Positions 26,963 through 35,394 of a stretch of 43,894 nt of DNA are shown in pieces; position 1 is the first letter of the stretch, and each line of letters begins with the position of its first letter. Under the pieces are notes generated by a model that saw only the letters and a list, made by a program, of their open reading frames with translations, was not told where the DNA came from and did no database searches. The translations under genes were made by a program, and so were the position numbers. The DNA is from Bacillota bacterium. GTDB lineage: Bacteria > Actinomycetota > Aquicultoria > Aquicultorales > Aquicultoraceae. The stretch covers positions 33,485 to 77,378 of the forward strand of contig JAIMBH010000011.1 of NCBI GenBank assembly GCA_023511485.1, in the 5' to 3' direction.

Positions 26963-28497
26963 TCCTTTGCTCCAAGTACTAAAGCCCTACCAACAAGCTG
27001 ATGAATTCCACCAGCAGTTTCCATTGGAACTCCATACATCGGCATGATTTTTGTAAATTGCGCCTTGCAAATCGCGCATATTAAAGCCATGAAGTTCACA
27101 CCATGTGTTTCCATTACAGAATGCAGCGCCTGCATTCTCGGCATAGCTCCTTTTGCCCGCAGGTCTACAATCTCATCGGTCAAAAGGCCGCCTCCACTGC
27201 CACAGCAGAATGTCTTCTCCCTTATAGTTTCCGCCGGCATATCGACATACTTGTTGACGACTTTTTTAATCAATTCCCTTGGAATATCGAACTGACCTCC
27301 GGGTTTGTCACCCATTCTAGTCGCACGCGCTACGTTGCACGAATCATGGAACGTTACCACGAATTCATCATTTGCAGATTTGTCGATTTCTAAAGCACCC
27401 TTGTCTATCAAGTCATTAGTGAATTCGCATATGTGCTGAGGCCTTGGATATTTAGGATTTAAGGTATCAAATGGACCTATCAGTGTATTCCAAAACTGGT
27501 AGGCAACCCTCCATGCATGACCGCATTCGCCCACAATCAGACGCTTTGGCCTTAGCTCATATATCGCATCTTTAATACGCGATGCAATCTTTTGCATCGC
27601 ATTGTAGTTTCCGATAAACATGCCAAAGTTTCCAGCCTCAGAAGCTGTTGAGCTCAAGGTCCAGCTAATTCCGGCCTGATGGAATACTTTTGCATATCCC
27701 ACCAGCGACTCTATATGTGGCGAGGCAAAGAAATCTGCCGATGGTGTAACAAGAAGAACCTCGGCATCCTCAACATCCATAGGAAGTTTAACCGGAATTC
27801 CTGTATCTTCTTCAATCTCCTCCTCGACGAATTCTATCGCATTCTGCAAAGCTGGTCCGCTCATTCCCAAGTTATTACCTATCTCATAGACCTTACCGAT
27901 AATCTCGTTTACATACTTTTGCCCGAGCCCGATAGAATCCATGATTTCCCTTGCTGCCATCGATATCTCCGCAGTATCAATTCCATATGGACAATATAGC
28001 GAACACCTGCGGCATTGTGAGCACTGATGGAAATAGGTATACCATTCGGCTAGCAGCTCAAGGTCAAAATCAACGGCTCCTGCAACTTTTCCAAAGATCT
28101 TTCCTTCTCTCGTAAAGTACCTTCGGTAAACTTTTCTAAATAACTCCGCCCTTGCCACGGGCATATTTTTTGGATCTTTTGTTCCTAAGAAAAACTGGCA
28201 CTTATCAGTACAAGCACCGCACCTTACACAAATATCCATATATACCTGAAGCGATTTGTACTTTTCAAGAAGCTCACCCATTCTACGAATGGCGGCTTCC
28301 TGCCAGTTATCAACCAGTTCACCAGGGAACCCCAGCTTCTCCTGTACTTCTGGCTTAGCAACGTGACATTTATAGTGAGACGCGGCACCCGTAACTATTT
28401 TTGGTGTCTTTATTTTGCCGGTTAGCTTTGGTACCGGTTCTCTCTCTTTTTTCTTAGGCGCAGAAGTAATTAATTGTTCTTTTGTTATATCTGCCAT
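26959..28497 (-). CDS. dsrK: DsrK, HdrD-like catalytic Fe-S subunit
   Basis: A 512-residue cytoplasmic membrane-bound subunit that reduces the DsrC trisulfide/disulfide. It has two [4Fe-4S] motifs, CVRCGACTDKC (90-100) and CSQCRRCSLYC (159-169), and CCG-type cysteine segments for the non-cubane active-site cluster: GECGHAW (about 332), HDSCNVA (about 390) and FCCGSGGG (about 430), closing with CAICKAQF. This matches HdrD/DsrK. The ORF lies 6 bases after dsrM and overlaps dsrJ, so translation is coupled. Confidence 0.96.
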   Translation of the reverse strand: MADITKEQLITSAPKKKEREPVPKLTGKIKTPKIVTGAASHYKCHVAKPEVQEKLGFPGELVDNWQEAAIRRMGELLEKYKSLQVYMDICVRCGACTDKCQFFLGTKDPKNMPVARAELFRKVYRRYFTREGKIFGKVAGAVDFDLELLAEWYTYFHQCSQCRRCSLYCPYGIDTAEISMAAREIMDSIGLGQKYVNEIIGKVYEIGNNLGMSGPALQNAIEFVEEEIEEDTGIPVKLPMDVEDAEVLLVTPSADFFASPHIESLVGYAKVFHQAGISWTLSSTASEAGNFGMFIGNYNAMQKIASRIKDAIYELRPKRLIVGECGHAWRVAYQFWNTLIGPFDTLNPKYPRPQHICEFTNDLIDKGALEIDKSANDEFVVTFHDSCNVARATRMGDKPGGQFDIPRELIKKVVNKYVDMPAETIREKTFCCGSGGGLLTDEIVDLRAKGAMPRMQALHSVMETHGVNFMALICAICKAQFTKIMPMYGVPMETAGGIHQLVGRALVLGAKE

Positions 28498-28503
28498 CTC
28501 ACA

Positions 28504-29226
28504 CTATCCTTTCACAGCCCATGGATTTACGTGCCTGACTTCCCTGGGTTCATCAACCTGTGTCCTTGTTGGGCTAAAGAATATTCCGCCTGCATGCATA
28601 AGTTTGCTAAACGGAAAATAGATAAGTAGCAGCATTACCAATGTAAAGTGCGTGATGAATATAATATCCATCGGCATCGCTGTAGGACTAAACGACACTA
28701 TGCCCATTATATATTCCTTAACGCCAATTATATCGGTCCTTACATAATACTTTGTAAGGATACCGGTCGCCGCTATAAGCATCAAAAGAACTAATATGAT
28801 GTAGTCCGTCAGCAATGATATATAAAACGTCCTATCCGTAATCAGTCTTAAAAGAAATAGGAATATAAGCGGTACAAAGAAAATAAAGCCCGCATAGGCC
28901 TCAAAAGTTGTGATCCAAGCCAGTGAAGCCGGAGCTGGGGTAAAGAAAAACCTTAAATGCTTTATCAAGACAAGAGCCAGGCCAAGATGCATTATGTACC
29001 CACCCAGCCAAATTATCCTGTTGCTGTAGAATAGACTTTTAAAGACACCTACCTCTTGAACCACTCTATAGACAGCACCAGCTCTTGTAGTTGGACCAGG
29101 CGTTAGAGTAATGTTTAGCGGTGAAGGTGTCTTTGCATATTTAATAATTCTCGAAAGGAATCCGACTAAAAATATGGCGATAGCCACATAAGCAAACGCA
29201 GTGTAGAACAATGATATCACGTTCAT
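28504..29226 (-). CDS. dsrM: DsrM, NarI-like dihaem b membrane subunit
   Basis: A 240-residue protein with about six membrane helices. His80 and His90 in GGYIMHLGLALVLIKH and His193 and His211 in FITHFT...KLMHAGG fit the axial ligands of two b haems, as in NarI. It exchanges electrons between menaquinone and DsrK. It is the short, NarI-sized form of DsrM without N-terminal extension. A GGAAGAG stretch precedes ATG 29226. Its upstream region holds the inverted-repeat element at 29297-29448. Confidence 0.94.
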   Translation of the reverse strand: MNVISLFYTAFAYVAIAIFLVGFLSRIIKYAKTPSPLNITLTPGPTTRAGAVYRVVQEVGVFKSLFYSNRIIWLGGYIMHLGLALVLIKHLRFFFTPAPASLAWITTFEAYAGFIFFVPLIFLFLLRLITDRTFYISLLTDYIILVLLMLIAATGILTKYYVRTDIIGVKEYIMGIVSFSPTAMPMDIIFITHFTLVMLLLIYFPFSKLMHAGGIFFSPTRTQVDEPREVRHVNPWAVKG

Positions 29227-29296
29227 ATCTCTTCCCTTTTTGTTCTTCAGAACACTATGTCCTACTGATATTGACTGATATTGACCAAAAGAATAG

Positions 29297-29448
29297 CCGC
29301 CTTTAGCAAAACTCCGGATTGCGCCGCTTGTTTTGCTGTTAAGTTCTTGGCAAGAGATGTCCTTGCTGTGCGCTTTACAACCTCTTGCTTGCTTCGAGAT
29401 AAATTCTCCCTATTTAGCAGGTTGCATACCGACTCCTGCTAAAGGCGG
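29297..29448 (-). repeat. 152-bp inverted-repeat-bounded element before dsrM
   Basis: Perfect 12-bp ends CCGCCTTTAGCA (29297-29308) and TGCTAAAGGCGG (29437-29448), extendable with mismatches to about 20 bp. The right end also takes part in a local 9-bp hairpin: TTTAGCAGG 29413-29421 with CCTGCTAAA 29435-29443. A further stem, GCAAGAG with CTCTTGC, lies inside (about 29349-29390). The pairings with the terminal repeat are mutually exclusive. It may be a small non-autonomous mobile element or a structured leader RNA of the dsrM transcript. No target duplication was recognised and no known riboswitch class matched. Confidence 0.5.
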
Positions 29449-29489
29449 TTTTCACGCTCTCACTCGCGGGGACCTGCATTCCTATATAG

Positions 29490-29523
29490 AGACCGACCAC
29501 TTTAAAAATCTAAAGGTCGGTCT
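29490..29523 (-). terminator. hairpin 38-71 bases downstream of dsrC
   Basis: A perfect 9-bp stem (AGACCGACC 29490-29498, GGTCGGTCT 29515-29523) with an A/T-rich loop. The flanking T content on the minus strand is modest, so it may be a partial terminator separating the abundant dsrC message from dsrMKJOP, or a 3'-end stabilising stem. Confidence 0.55.
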
Positions 29524-29560
29524 ATCTATATATTAAGCATTCAAAACTAAGATCTGTTGC

Positions 29561-29893
29561 TTATACGCAGCCAGTCGGTTTTGGTAGTCCGGCGATCTTG
29601 CAAGCCTGAAGAGCTGGGCCAGCTGGATAAAGCTGATAGAGATAAGCGTTGTTGCCTTTCTCCGGACCAAACATCTTCTTCATTTCTTTGATCAAGATCT
29701 TGATCATTGGAGCGATTTTGTACTCTCTGTAGTAGTCTCTAAGGAAGTTGACTACCTCCCAGTGAGCCTCGGTCATCTCAATGCCCTCTTGCTGAGCGAT
29801 GTAGTTAGCTACCTCTTCATTCCAGTCATCTAGATTTACCAGGTAGCCATCATCATCTGTCTCATACATCTTTCCATTAAACTCAAAGCCCAT
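29561..29893 (-). CDS. dsrC: DsrC, sulfur-carrier protein
   Basis: A 110-residue cytoplasmic protein that carries the sulfite-derived sulfur as a trisulfide between DsrAB and DsrMKJOP. The flexible C-terminal arm has both required cysteines: Cys109, penultimate, and Cys98, exactly ten residues apart in ACKIAGLPKPTGCV. The single-copy TusE-type homologues lack the upstream cysteine, so this is true DsrC. AGGGAGG precedes the ATG. It has its own promoter (29994-30022) and lies between dsrN and dsrM. Confidence 0.97.
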   Translation of the reverse strand: MGFEFNGKMYETDDDGYLVNLDDWNEEVANYIAQQEGIEMTEAHWEVVNFLRDYYREYKIAPMIKILIKEMKKMFGPEKGNNAYLYQLYPAGPALQACKIAGLPKPTGCV

Positions 29894-29972
29894 AAAGATA
29901 CCTCCCTATTTTAGATGCTTTATTGTTACTTGATCACGGAGTGGTTTATATCCTCGCCCTTCAGGTAAGAAG

Positions 29973-30022
29973 TTTGTACCAAATGTTACGATGAGCTTAA
30001 CAGTTATCCTACCTTTTGTCAA
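29973..30022 (-). promoter_or_regulatory. dsrC promoter with AACATTTG element
   Basis: Reading the minus strand: TTGACA (30017-30022), a 17-base spacer, TAAGCT (29994-29999), 6 bases, then AACATTTGGTACAAA (29973-29987). The same arrangement with identical spacings precedes sat. The start of transcription would be about 29988, giving a leader of about 95 nt. The downstream element overlaps the expected start and may be an operator. Confidence 0.72.
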
Positions 30023-30100
30023 GTATATAGCGAATAAATTTTCAAGTTTTTGCTATATTAAATAGACTCACTAGCATTAGTTTTTGTATCACAAACTATG

Positions 30101-31474
30101 TCAAAAGCCATAACCTTTATCTTTAACATAAGCTATAAATTTTTCGGCCCAAATGGGAAAACCGGCACTATGCAGATGAGTATATGAAGCCAGCACATTT
30201 TTATATACAATGCCATCGTTTAAGCCATCCACGCCCTTGCCTCGCAGTACTCTGTATGCAAACCTCACGTCACTAAGATTTTTAACCTCTGAGTAATGAA
30301 ACTCATGCCCTTTTACTTCTAAGTCAGACGTAAGCCAGCTGTCACCTGTCGTCTTAAGTCTTACGTATCCATGTCCTTTCGGCTTCTTATGCATAAATAT
30401 ATCACACGGTAGTCCACCAACCATTTCTCGTGTCTTGCCGTTCCACGATATACCTCTGGCTAGGTACATAAGACCGCCGCACTCTGCATAAACAGGCATA
30501 CCGTCTCCAATAGCTTTCTTTATTTCTTCACGAATAGACGTATTCGACTCAAGTTCATCCATGAATACCTCTGGAAACCCGCCTCCAATATACAAGCCAT
30601 TTATGGCTGGAAGCTGCTTATCTCTAAGAGGGCTGAACGGGATTAGTTCAGCCCCTGCCATCTCAAGCGCATCAATATTTTCCGGGTAATAGAATGTAAA
30701 CGCTTGATCCATTGCTATACCAATTTTAACCGCGGGTTTTGGTTTTGGTTTTATTAAATCGAGCCCCTCTATAGAAGGCAATTCCGGAGCCGTTCTTGCA
30801 ATCTGAATAAGTTTCTCCAGGTCGACATAGTTTTTTACCAACTCGGCTACTGAGTTTATAACCGCAACCGCTTTTTCATCTTCCCTGGCAGGCTTCAAGC
30901 CCAGATGCCTCTGGACAAGGCCTATTTCTGAGGAATTTGGTACTGCGCCTACCACTTCAACGTCACAATAGCGTTCAATTGCGGCCCTAAGTTTAGACTC
31001 GTGTCTTGAGCCTGAAACTTTATTTAGTATTATCCCCGCAATATATATATCCGGTTCAAAATTCTTAAAGCCCTGGATAAGCGGCGCAACACTTCGAGTC
31101 ATATTGCTTGTATCCAGGATTAATATAACTGGAACCTTGAGGAGCCGCGCTAAATCGGCCGTACTTCCTCTACCATCGACCTCCATGCCGTCGTATAGAC
31201 CCATATTGCCTTCTATAATACTTATATCTGCATCAGATGCGTTCATCAGAAAAGACATTCTGATGTTTTCTTCACCCATCATGAAGAAATCGAGATTTCG
31301 GCAATTCCTGCCCGTCGCTGTGGTATGCCACATTGGATCTATGTAATCCGGGCCTTTCTTAAAAGGCTGCACTTTAAAACCTGATTCCGCCAAAGCGGCA
31401 CATAGCCCTATTGTCAAAGTGGTTTTACCTGAACTCCTATGCGGAGCAGAAATTACCACGCGTGGTAGAGTCAA
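30101..31474 (-). CDS. dsrN: DsrN, cobyrinate a,c-diamide synthase-type (siroheme) amidase
   Basis: A 457-residue ATP- and glutamine-dependent amidotransferase of the CbiA/CobB family. It has a P-loop near the N-terminus (SAPHRSSGKTT, 9-19), the DTSNMTRS-type dethiobiotin-synthase-like domain and a C-terminal class I glutaminase with the nucleophile in YAECGGLMYLARG (about 328-340). Next to dsr genes this family is DsrN, thought to amidate siroheme for DsrAB; a cobalamin role is the alternative, but no other cob genes are near. I chose TTG 31474 because AGGAGAG lies 7 nt upstream; in-frame codons further upstream lack a site. It is first of the dsr genes, with a 207-base gap and separate promoter before dsrC. 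Confidence 0.85.
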   Translation of the reverse strand: MTLPRVVISAPHRSSGKTTLTIGLCAALAESGFKVQPFKKGPDYIDPMWHTTATGRNCRNLDFFMMGEENIRMSFLMNASDADISIIEGNMGLYDGMEVDGRGSTADLARLLKVPVILILDTSNMTRSVAPLIQGFKNFEPDIYIAGIILNKVSGSRHESKLRAAIERYCDVEVVGAVPNSSEIGLVQRHLGLKPAREDEKAVAVINSVAELVKNYVDLEKLIQIARTAPELPSIEGLDLIKPKPKPAVKIGIAMDQAFTFYYPENIDALEMAGAELIPFSPLRDKQLPAINGLYIGGGFPEVFMDELESNTSIREEIKKAIGDGMPVYAECGGLMYLARGISWNGKTREMVGGLPCDIFMHKKPKGHGYVRLKTTGDSWLTSDLEVKGHEFHYSEVKNLSDVRFAYRVLRGKGVDGLNDGIVYKNVLASYTHLHSAGFPIWAEKFIAYVKDKGYGF

Positions 31475-31503
31475 AAATTTTCTCTCCTTTGTTTTAAATA
31501 GGC

Positions 31504-31548
31504 GGATAAGTAAATTGTTACTTATCCAACATAACACCTTCTATTATA
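31504..31548 (-). promoter_or_regulatory. dsrN leader: -10 box and perfect palindrome
   Basis: On the minus strand a TATAAT (31543-31548) is followed after about 15 bases by a perfect inverted repeat with 10-bp arms, GGATAAGTAA / TTACTTATCC, and a 4-base centre ATTG (31504-31527). The palindrome lies in the leader about 30 bases before the TTG start. No good -35 box was seen. It could be an operator or a leader hairpin. Confidence 0.55.
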
Positions 31549-31582
31549 AGAATATAAGCAACGGTATACTATAGTTTTGCAA

Positions 31583-31611
31583 TAGACAATATCAAGCCGT
31601 CTTCCTATACT
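31583..31611 (+). promoter_or_regulatory. promoter of MFS-ASKHA operon
   Basis: TAGACA (31583-31588), 17-base spacer, TATACT (31606-31611): each box differs from the housekeeping consensus by one base. Transcription would start near 31618, leaving a leader of only about 16 bases before the ATG. Confidence 0.65.
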
Positions 31612-31633
31612 CTATTTATATTTTATTTTAGGG

Positions 31634-32878
31634 ATGATTAATCGATTGGATGCCAACGCAATAACAATATCCGAATCAGAAAAACATACAAACAGTAGAG
31701 TTATAGCGCTGCTTACAGTTGCCCATATAATTAATGACTCGTATATGAGCCTATACCCGCCCCTTATCCCGCTTATGATGCCTGTTCTTGGTATGAACAT
31801 TGCCGAGGCTGGCTTATTATCGACAATCTTTTCGGTAACATCATCTCTTTCACAGCTTGCATTTGGCCTGTTTACCGATCGCATTGGCAGCCGGTTCTTC
31901 ATTTTTATGGGGCCATTCATCGCCGGTTCGTTTATGTCCTTAGTCGGAATCATCCATAATTATGCAATTCTTGCGCTTTGCATAGCGATTGCCGGGCTTG
32001 GAGTCGCCGCTTTCCACCCTCCATCATCTTCAATCGTAGGGACTGTACGAAAAGAGCGGCGGGGATCTACCATGTCGATTTTTGTTCTGGGGGGCAATAT
32101 TGGCATATCAATCATGCCGCTTGTAGTCGTTCCCGTTGCGCTTGCTTTCGGTCTATCCTCAACGCTTTTCCTTGCGGTACCTGCAATAATCATATCAATA
32201 ATATTATTTTTTACTGCGCCGCCAGTTAAAGCAAACAAGCGCGCTAGATCCGAGTCCTTCAGTACAAGCGTAAAGGCAAACCCGCTTGCCTTTACTAGCC
32301 TTCTCGGCACGGTTGCATTTCGCTCATTTGCTTTTTTTAGCCTTACAACTTATCTGCCAAAGCTTCTTCACGACCAGGGTTTCTCTCCTGTATCCGCCGG
32401 CGGTTACGTTTCTATTCTTATGCTATCCGGCGCTGTCGGAGGACTTATTGGCGGATTCCTTTCCGATAGGCTTGGTCGAAAACCTGTAATTGCAGGCTCT
32501 CTTTCCGCATCGGTTCCTTTCCTGTGGCTTTTTTTGGTCACAAGCGGTTTTGTAAAAGTATTGTTTCTGATTTTAGCCGGACTATGCCTTCTTGCTCCAT
32601 TTTCCGTTACGGTAGTTGCAGCTCAAGAAATTTTCCCGAATAGTAAGGCGACAGCTTCAAGTATATCAATGGGCTTTGGATTGGGCCTTGGTGGAATTGG
32701 CATCGGTATAGTCGGCCATGTGGCATCCATATTTGGATTGCCTCAAGCTATTGGATTTGTAAGTATGCTTCCCATAATAGCGGCTGCTTTTGCTCTGGGG
32801 TTACCCGGGAAGTCTAAGATTAAAGCAAAAACTAAAGAAACAGGGGGCATAGTTGAATATGTCAGCGTTAACGATTAA
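31634..32878 (+). CDS. MFS transporter, fosmidomycin-resistance (Fsr)-like
   Basis: A 414-residue permease with twelve predicted helices. VAHIINDSYMSLYPPLIPLM in the first helix and FTDRIGSRF in loop 2-3, with FLSDRLGRK in loop 8-9 (both MFS signature loops), match the Fsr-like branch of drug efflux pumps. The substrate is unknown. The ATG has almost no ribosome site (AGGG immediately before it), which fits a near-leaderless message. Its 3' end overlaps the following ASKHA gene. Being divergent from dsrN, it might export a sulfur-metabolism or cofactor-related compound, but that is only context. Confidence 0.82.
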   Translation: MINRLDANAITISESEKHTNSRVIALLTVAHIINDSYMSLYPPLIPLMMPVLGMNIAEAGLLSTIFSVTSSLSQLAFGLFTDRIGSRFFIFMGPFIAGSFMSLVGIIHNYAILALCIAIAGLGVAAFHPPSSSIVGTVRKERRGSTMSIFVLGGNIGISIMPLVVVPVALAFGLSSTLFLAVPAIIISIILFFTAPPVKANKRARSESFSTSVKANPLAFTSLLGTVAFRSFAFFSLTTYLPKLLHDQGFSPVSAGGYVSILMLSGAVGGLIGGFLSDRLGRKPVIAGSLSASVPFLWLFLVTSGFVKVLFLILAGLCLLAPFSVTVVAAQEIFPNSKATASSISMGFGLGLGGIGIGIVGHVASIFGLPQAIGFVSMLPIIAAAFALGLPGKSKIKAKTKETGGIVEYVSVND

Positions 32879-34364
32879 GAAATTTCTTAGGGTTGCAACC
32901 CCCTCACTGGATAATAATGTCGGCGATGCCGAGCGGGTCAACATCGCTTTAGGCGAAAACTTTGATACCAAAAATATTATTTGGCCTTTGGACCTTCTTA
33001 GAGATATTGCAAGAATCTTAAGAACTAATGGCGGAGACATTACTGCTACTTTGTTCACAGACGGCGACACCATTAAAATTATCAACATCGAGTCGGGTAA
33101 CACCGCAGATTCTCATTTCGGTATCGCTGTGGACATCGGGACAACCGTGGTGGCCGCCGAACTGGTCGATCTGCATAAAGGAAAATCATTGGCAGCCGCA
33201 GGCGATATTAACGGCCAGGTTGTTTACGGAGAAGACTTACTTACGCGCCTTCATTTTTCAAGCCAGGGTGGGCTTAGTAAACTACACCAAACCCTTCTTG
33301 ATACTATTAACGGGTTAATCGCTAAAGTATGCGATATTGCCAATATCGATGTGAATCAAGTCTCGGCAATTTGTGCCGCCGGCAACACTTCAATGACCCA
33401 CTTGCTGCTGGGACTTGACCCATCGCCAATCCGCCGAGAGCCCTATGCACCTGTCTTGGCGAAAGTACCCATGTTTGCTGCTAAAGATTTGGGATTAAAT
33501 ATCATGCCCAATGCTGCCGTTTACATTTTTCCAAGCGTAGGCAGTTTTCTTGGGGGGGATTTAGTTGCTGGGGCATTATCGGCCGGAATCGATGAGCGCG
33601 ACGAAATATCACTTTTATTAGACATTGGAACCAACGGCGAGATGATACTCGGCAATAATGAATGGCTGCTTGCCGGAGCGGGAGCAGCAGGGCCTGCCCT
33701 TGAGGGAGGTGTGGCAGAGTGTGCAAAGCGCGCTGAGCCAGGAGCGATCGATCGTGTCAATATAGATAAAGCCACCCTTGAACCATCATATAGCGTGATT
33801 GGCGACATAGAGCCGACCGGCCTATGCGGTTCTGGGCTTATAGATGCCATCGCCGCCCTTTATAATGCCGGTTTGCTGGATACAACGGGGCATTTTATCC
33901 TTGAGAAAAACACCGATCGCTGGCAACTAATTAACAACAAGCCCGCTTATATAATAAGATATGCCGACAAAACGCGTGGAATTCCGCTTATTTACATATC
34001 TGAAAAAGATATACAAAATGTAATGCGTACCAAAGCAGCCATGGTAGCCGCTCTCACCATATTATTAGATAGTGTTGGTTTAGATATCAATTCAATCGAT
34101 AGAGTATATACGGCAGGCTCGTTTGGAATTCACTTATCGATTGAATCATCAAAAGCAATCGGTCTCTATCCAAAGCTTCCTACCGAGCGATTTGTCCAAC
34201 TTGGTAACGGGTCACTAAAAGGCGCCAAAGAGGTTCTTTTAAACGCAGGAAAGATAAACGACGCTAACAGGATAGCTGAGAAAATCACATACCTCGAACT
34301 CAACATCCACCCGGCATTTATGTCGATTTTTAGATCCGCAAAATATCTCGATGGAGGACATTAG
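32853..34364 (+). CDS. ASKHA-fold protein, DUF4445/RACo-like, without ferredoxin domain
   Basis: A 503-residue protein with an ATPase fold of the ASKHA superfamily: GIAVDIGTTVVAAELVD (phosphate 1 region, about 92-108), LLDIGTNGEMILG (about 255) and GLCGSGLIDAIAALY (about 325). It matches the C-terminal part of RACo-type reductive activators of corrinoid proteins. RACo-type proteins normally start with a [2Fe-2S] ferredoxin domain; here the first ~85 residues contain no cysteine cluster, so that domain is missing. Start is TTG 32853 (GGGGG 5-6 nt before) or ATG 32859, both inside the end of the MFS gene. It is convergent with a universal stress gene 7 bases away. The function is unassigned; no corrinoid methyltransferase gene is near. 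Confidence 0.8.
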   Translation: MNMSALTIKKFLRVATPSLDNNVGDAERVNIALGENFDTKNIIWPLDLLRDIARILRTNGGDITATLFTDGDTIKIINIESGNTADSHFGIAVDIGTTVVAAELVDLHKGKSLAAAGDINGQVVYGEDLLTRLHFSSQGGLSKLHQTLLDTINGLIAKVCDIANIDVNQVSAICAAGNTSMTHLLLGLDPSPIRREPYAPVLAKVPMFAAKDLGLNIMPNAAVYIFPSVGSFLGGDLVAGALSAGIDERDEISLLLDIGTNGEMILGNNEWLLAGAGAAGPALEGGVAECAKRAEPGAIDRVNIDKATLEPSYSVIGDIEPTGLCGSGLIDAIAALYNAGLLDTTGHFILEKNTDRWQLINNKPAYIIRYADKTRGIPLIYISEKDIQNVMRTKAAMVAALTILLDSVGLDINSIDRVYTAGSFGIHLSIESSKAIGLYPKLPTERFVQLGNGSLKGAKEVLLNAGKINDANRIAEKITYLELNIHPAFMSIFRSAKYLDGGH

Positions 34365-34371
34365 CGCTTTC

Positions 34372-35229
34372 CTAAGCCTTAACCACCAACACGGAGCAAG
34401 GTGCGTTTGCTAAAGCCTGCTCTGCTACACTTCCCATGATTATTCTAGTCAGTCCTGTTCTTCCATGAGTGCCCATACATATGACATCAACCTTAAGTTC
34501 GTCGGCAATCCGGATTATTTCTTTATGCGGATCACCCTCCCTGATGAAGGCGTTGATTTTAACGTCCATTGATTCGGCAAGTTGCCTGACATGCTCTATA
34601 TTAAGATGAGCGCGGTCTCCCATCTTTCCTAAATTTCCAGGCATCTCGGTATAGAAAGCATCTGTCGTATCGATTACAGACACAACGTTTAATTCTCCCC
34701 CGTGCTCCTGGGCTATCTCTAGCGCTCTTTGCGCAGCGACCTGGCTATAGTGCGATCCATCGGTTGCCAAAAGTATTTTTCTCCAACCAAGGCTGCTGCT
34801 TCTTTGCATTACAAGAACATCGATGGGGCTATGTCTTAGAACCTGTGCTGTAACACTCCCGATAAGGGCTCTCTCAATTCTTGGTAATTTCCGCCTGCCC
34901 ATGACAATTAAATCACATGAACGGTTCTCGGCAACATCAATGATCGCCTTGTGCACTATTCCTTCTTCAAGAATGGTTTGCACTGAGTCTCCGTTTTCTT
35001 CTATGACAAGTTTTACAGAGTTTGTATAAACAGCTTTGCCTGGAGTCACCGATGCTTCTTTTGCGTTTCTTATTCGTGACGCTTCTGCTTCGCTATCGTT
35101 GGCATGTATCACTGTAACGGCAGTAGCCCTAAAACCCTCTACCTTTGCCATCCCCAATATCTGTTTGAGTGCGTTCTTGCTGGAATCAGACCCATCAAAC
35201 GCAACAAGGATATTTTTGTACTTGCTCAC
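34372..35229 (-). CDS. universal stress protein, two UspA domains
   Basis: A 285-residue tandem UspA protein (domains about 1-145 and 148-285). Domain 2 ends in the full ATP-binding motif G-x2-G-x9-G-S (MGTHGRTGLTRIIMGS). Domain 1 has MGRRKLPRIERALIGS, where the second Gly is Lys, so only domain 2 clearly has the complete nucleotide motif. Such proteins bind ATP and respond to energy or redox stress. It and the neighbour at 35395-36291 are paralogues in the same orientation. Confidence 0.92.
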   Translation of the reverse strand: MSKYKNILVAFDGSDSSKNALKQILGMAKVEGFRATAVTVIHANDSEAEASRIRNAKEASVTPGKAVYTNSVKLVIEENGDSVQTILEEGIVHKAIIDVAENRSCDLIVMGRRKLPRIERALIGSVTAQVLRHSPIDVLVMQRSSSLGWRKILLATDGSHYSQVAAQRALEIAQEHGGELNVVSVIDTTDAFYTEMPGNLGKMGDRAHLNIEHVRQLAESMDVKINAFIREGDPHKEIIRIADELKVDVICMGTHGRTGLTRIIMGSVAEQALANAPCSVLVVKA

Positions 35230-35320
35230 TTTATCTGGCCTCCTTAAGGAGATTGAAAATACGAGCCAAAGCTAATCGACTCCCCTGCGACGTTATTCCT
35301 TCAACCGCTTATAAATAACA

Positions 35321-35361
35321 AAATAGGCTCATTCCTATAATAACCGGGAATGAGCCTATTT
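35321..35361 (-). terminator. terminator after second universal stress gene
   Basis: A perfect 15-bp stem (AAATAGGCTCATTCC / GGAATGAGCCTATTT) with an 11-nt loop, 34 bases after the stop of the gene at 35395. The minus-strand transcript continues with TGTTATTTAT. Confidence 0.85.
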
Positions 35362-35394
35362 ATAAACTTTCCTGTCGATATTTTTTAATACCCT

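Larger units (their letters stand above)
29227..29560. other. 334-base dsrC-dsrM gap with structured DNA
   Basis: No gene is supported. In order it holds a 10-bp tandem duplication (ACTGATATTG at 29264-29273 and 29274-29283), the 152-bp inverted-repeat-bounded element (29297-29448) and the hairpin following dsrC (29490-29523). No strong promoter for dsrM was recognised. Confidence 0.6.

Noticed and set aside
29297-29448. Cobalamin riboswitch before dsrM
   Set aside because: An AGCAGGAG...ACCTGC stretch recalls the end of the B12 riboswitch, but the other conserved B12-box parts are not found and the gene is not cobalamin-related.
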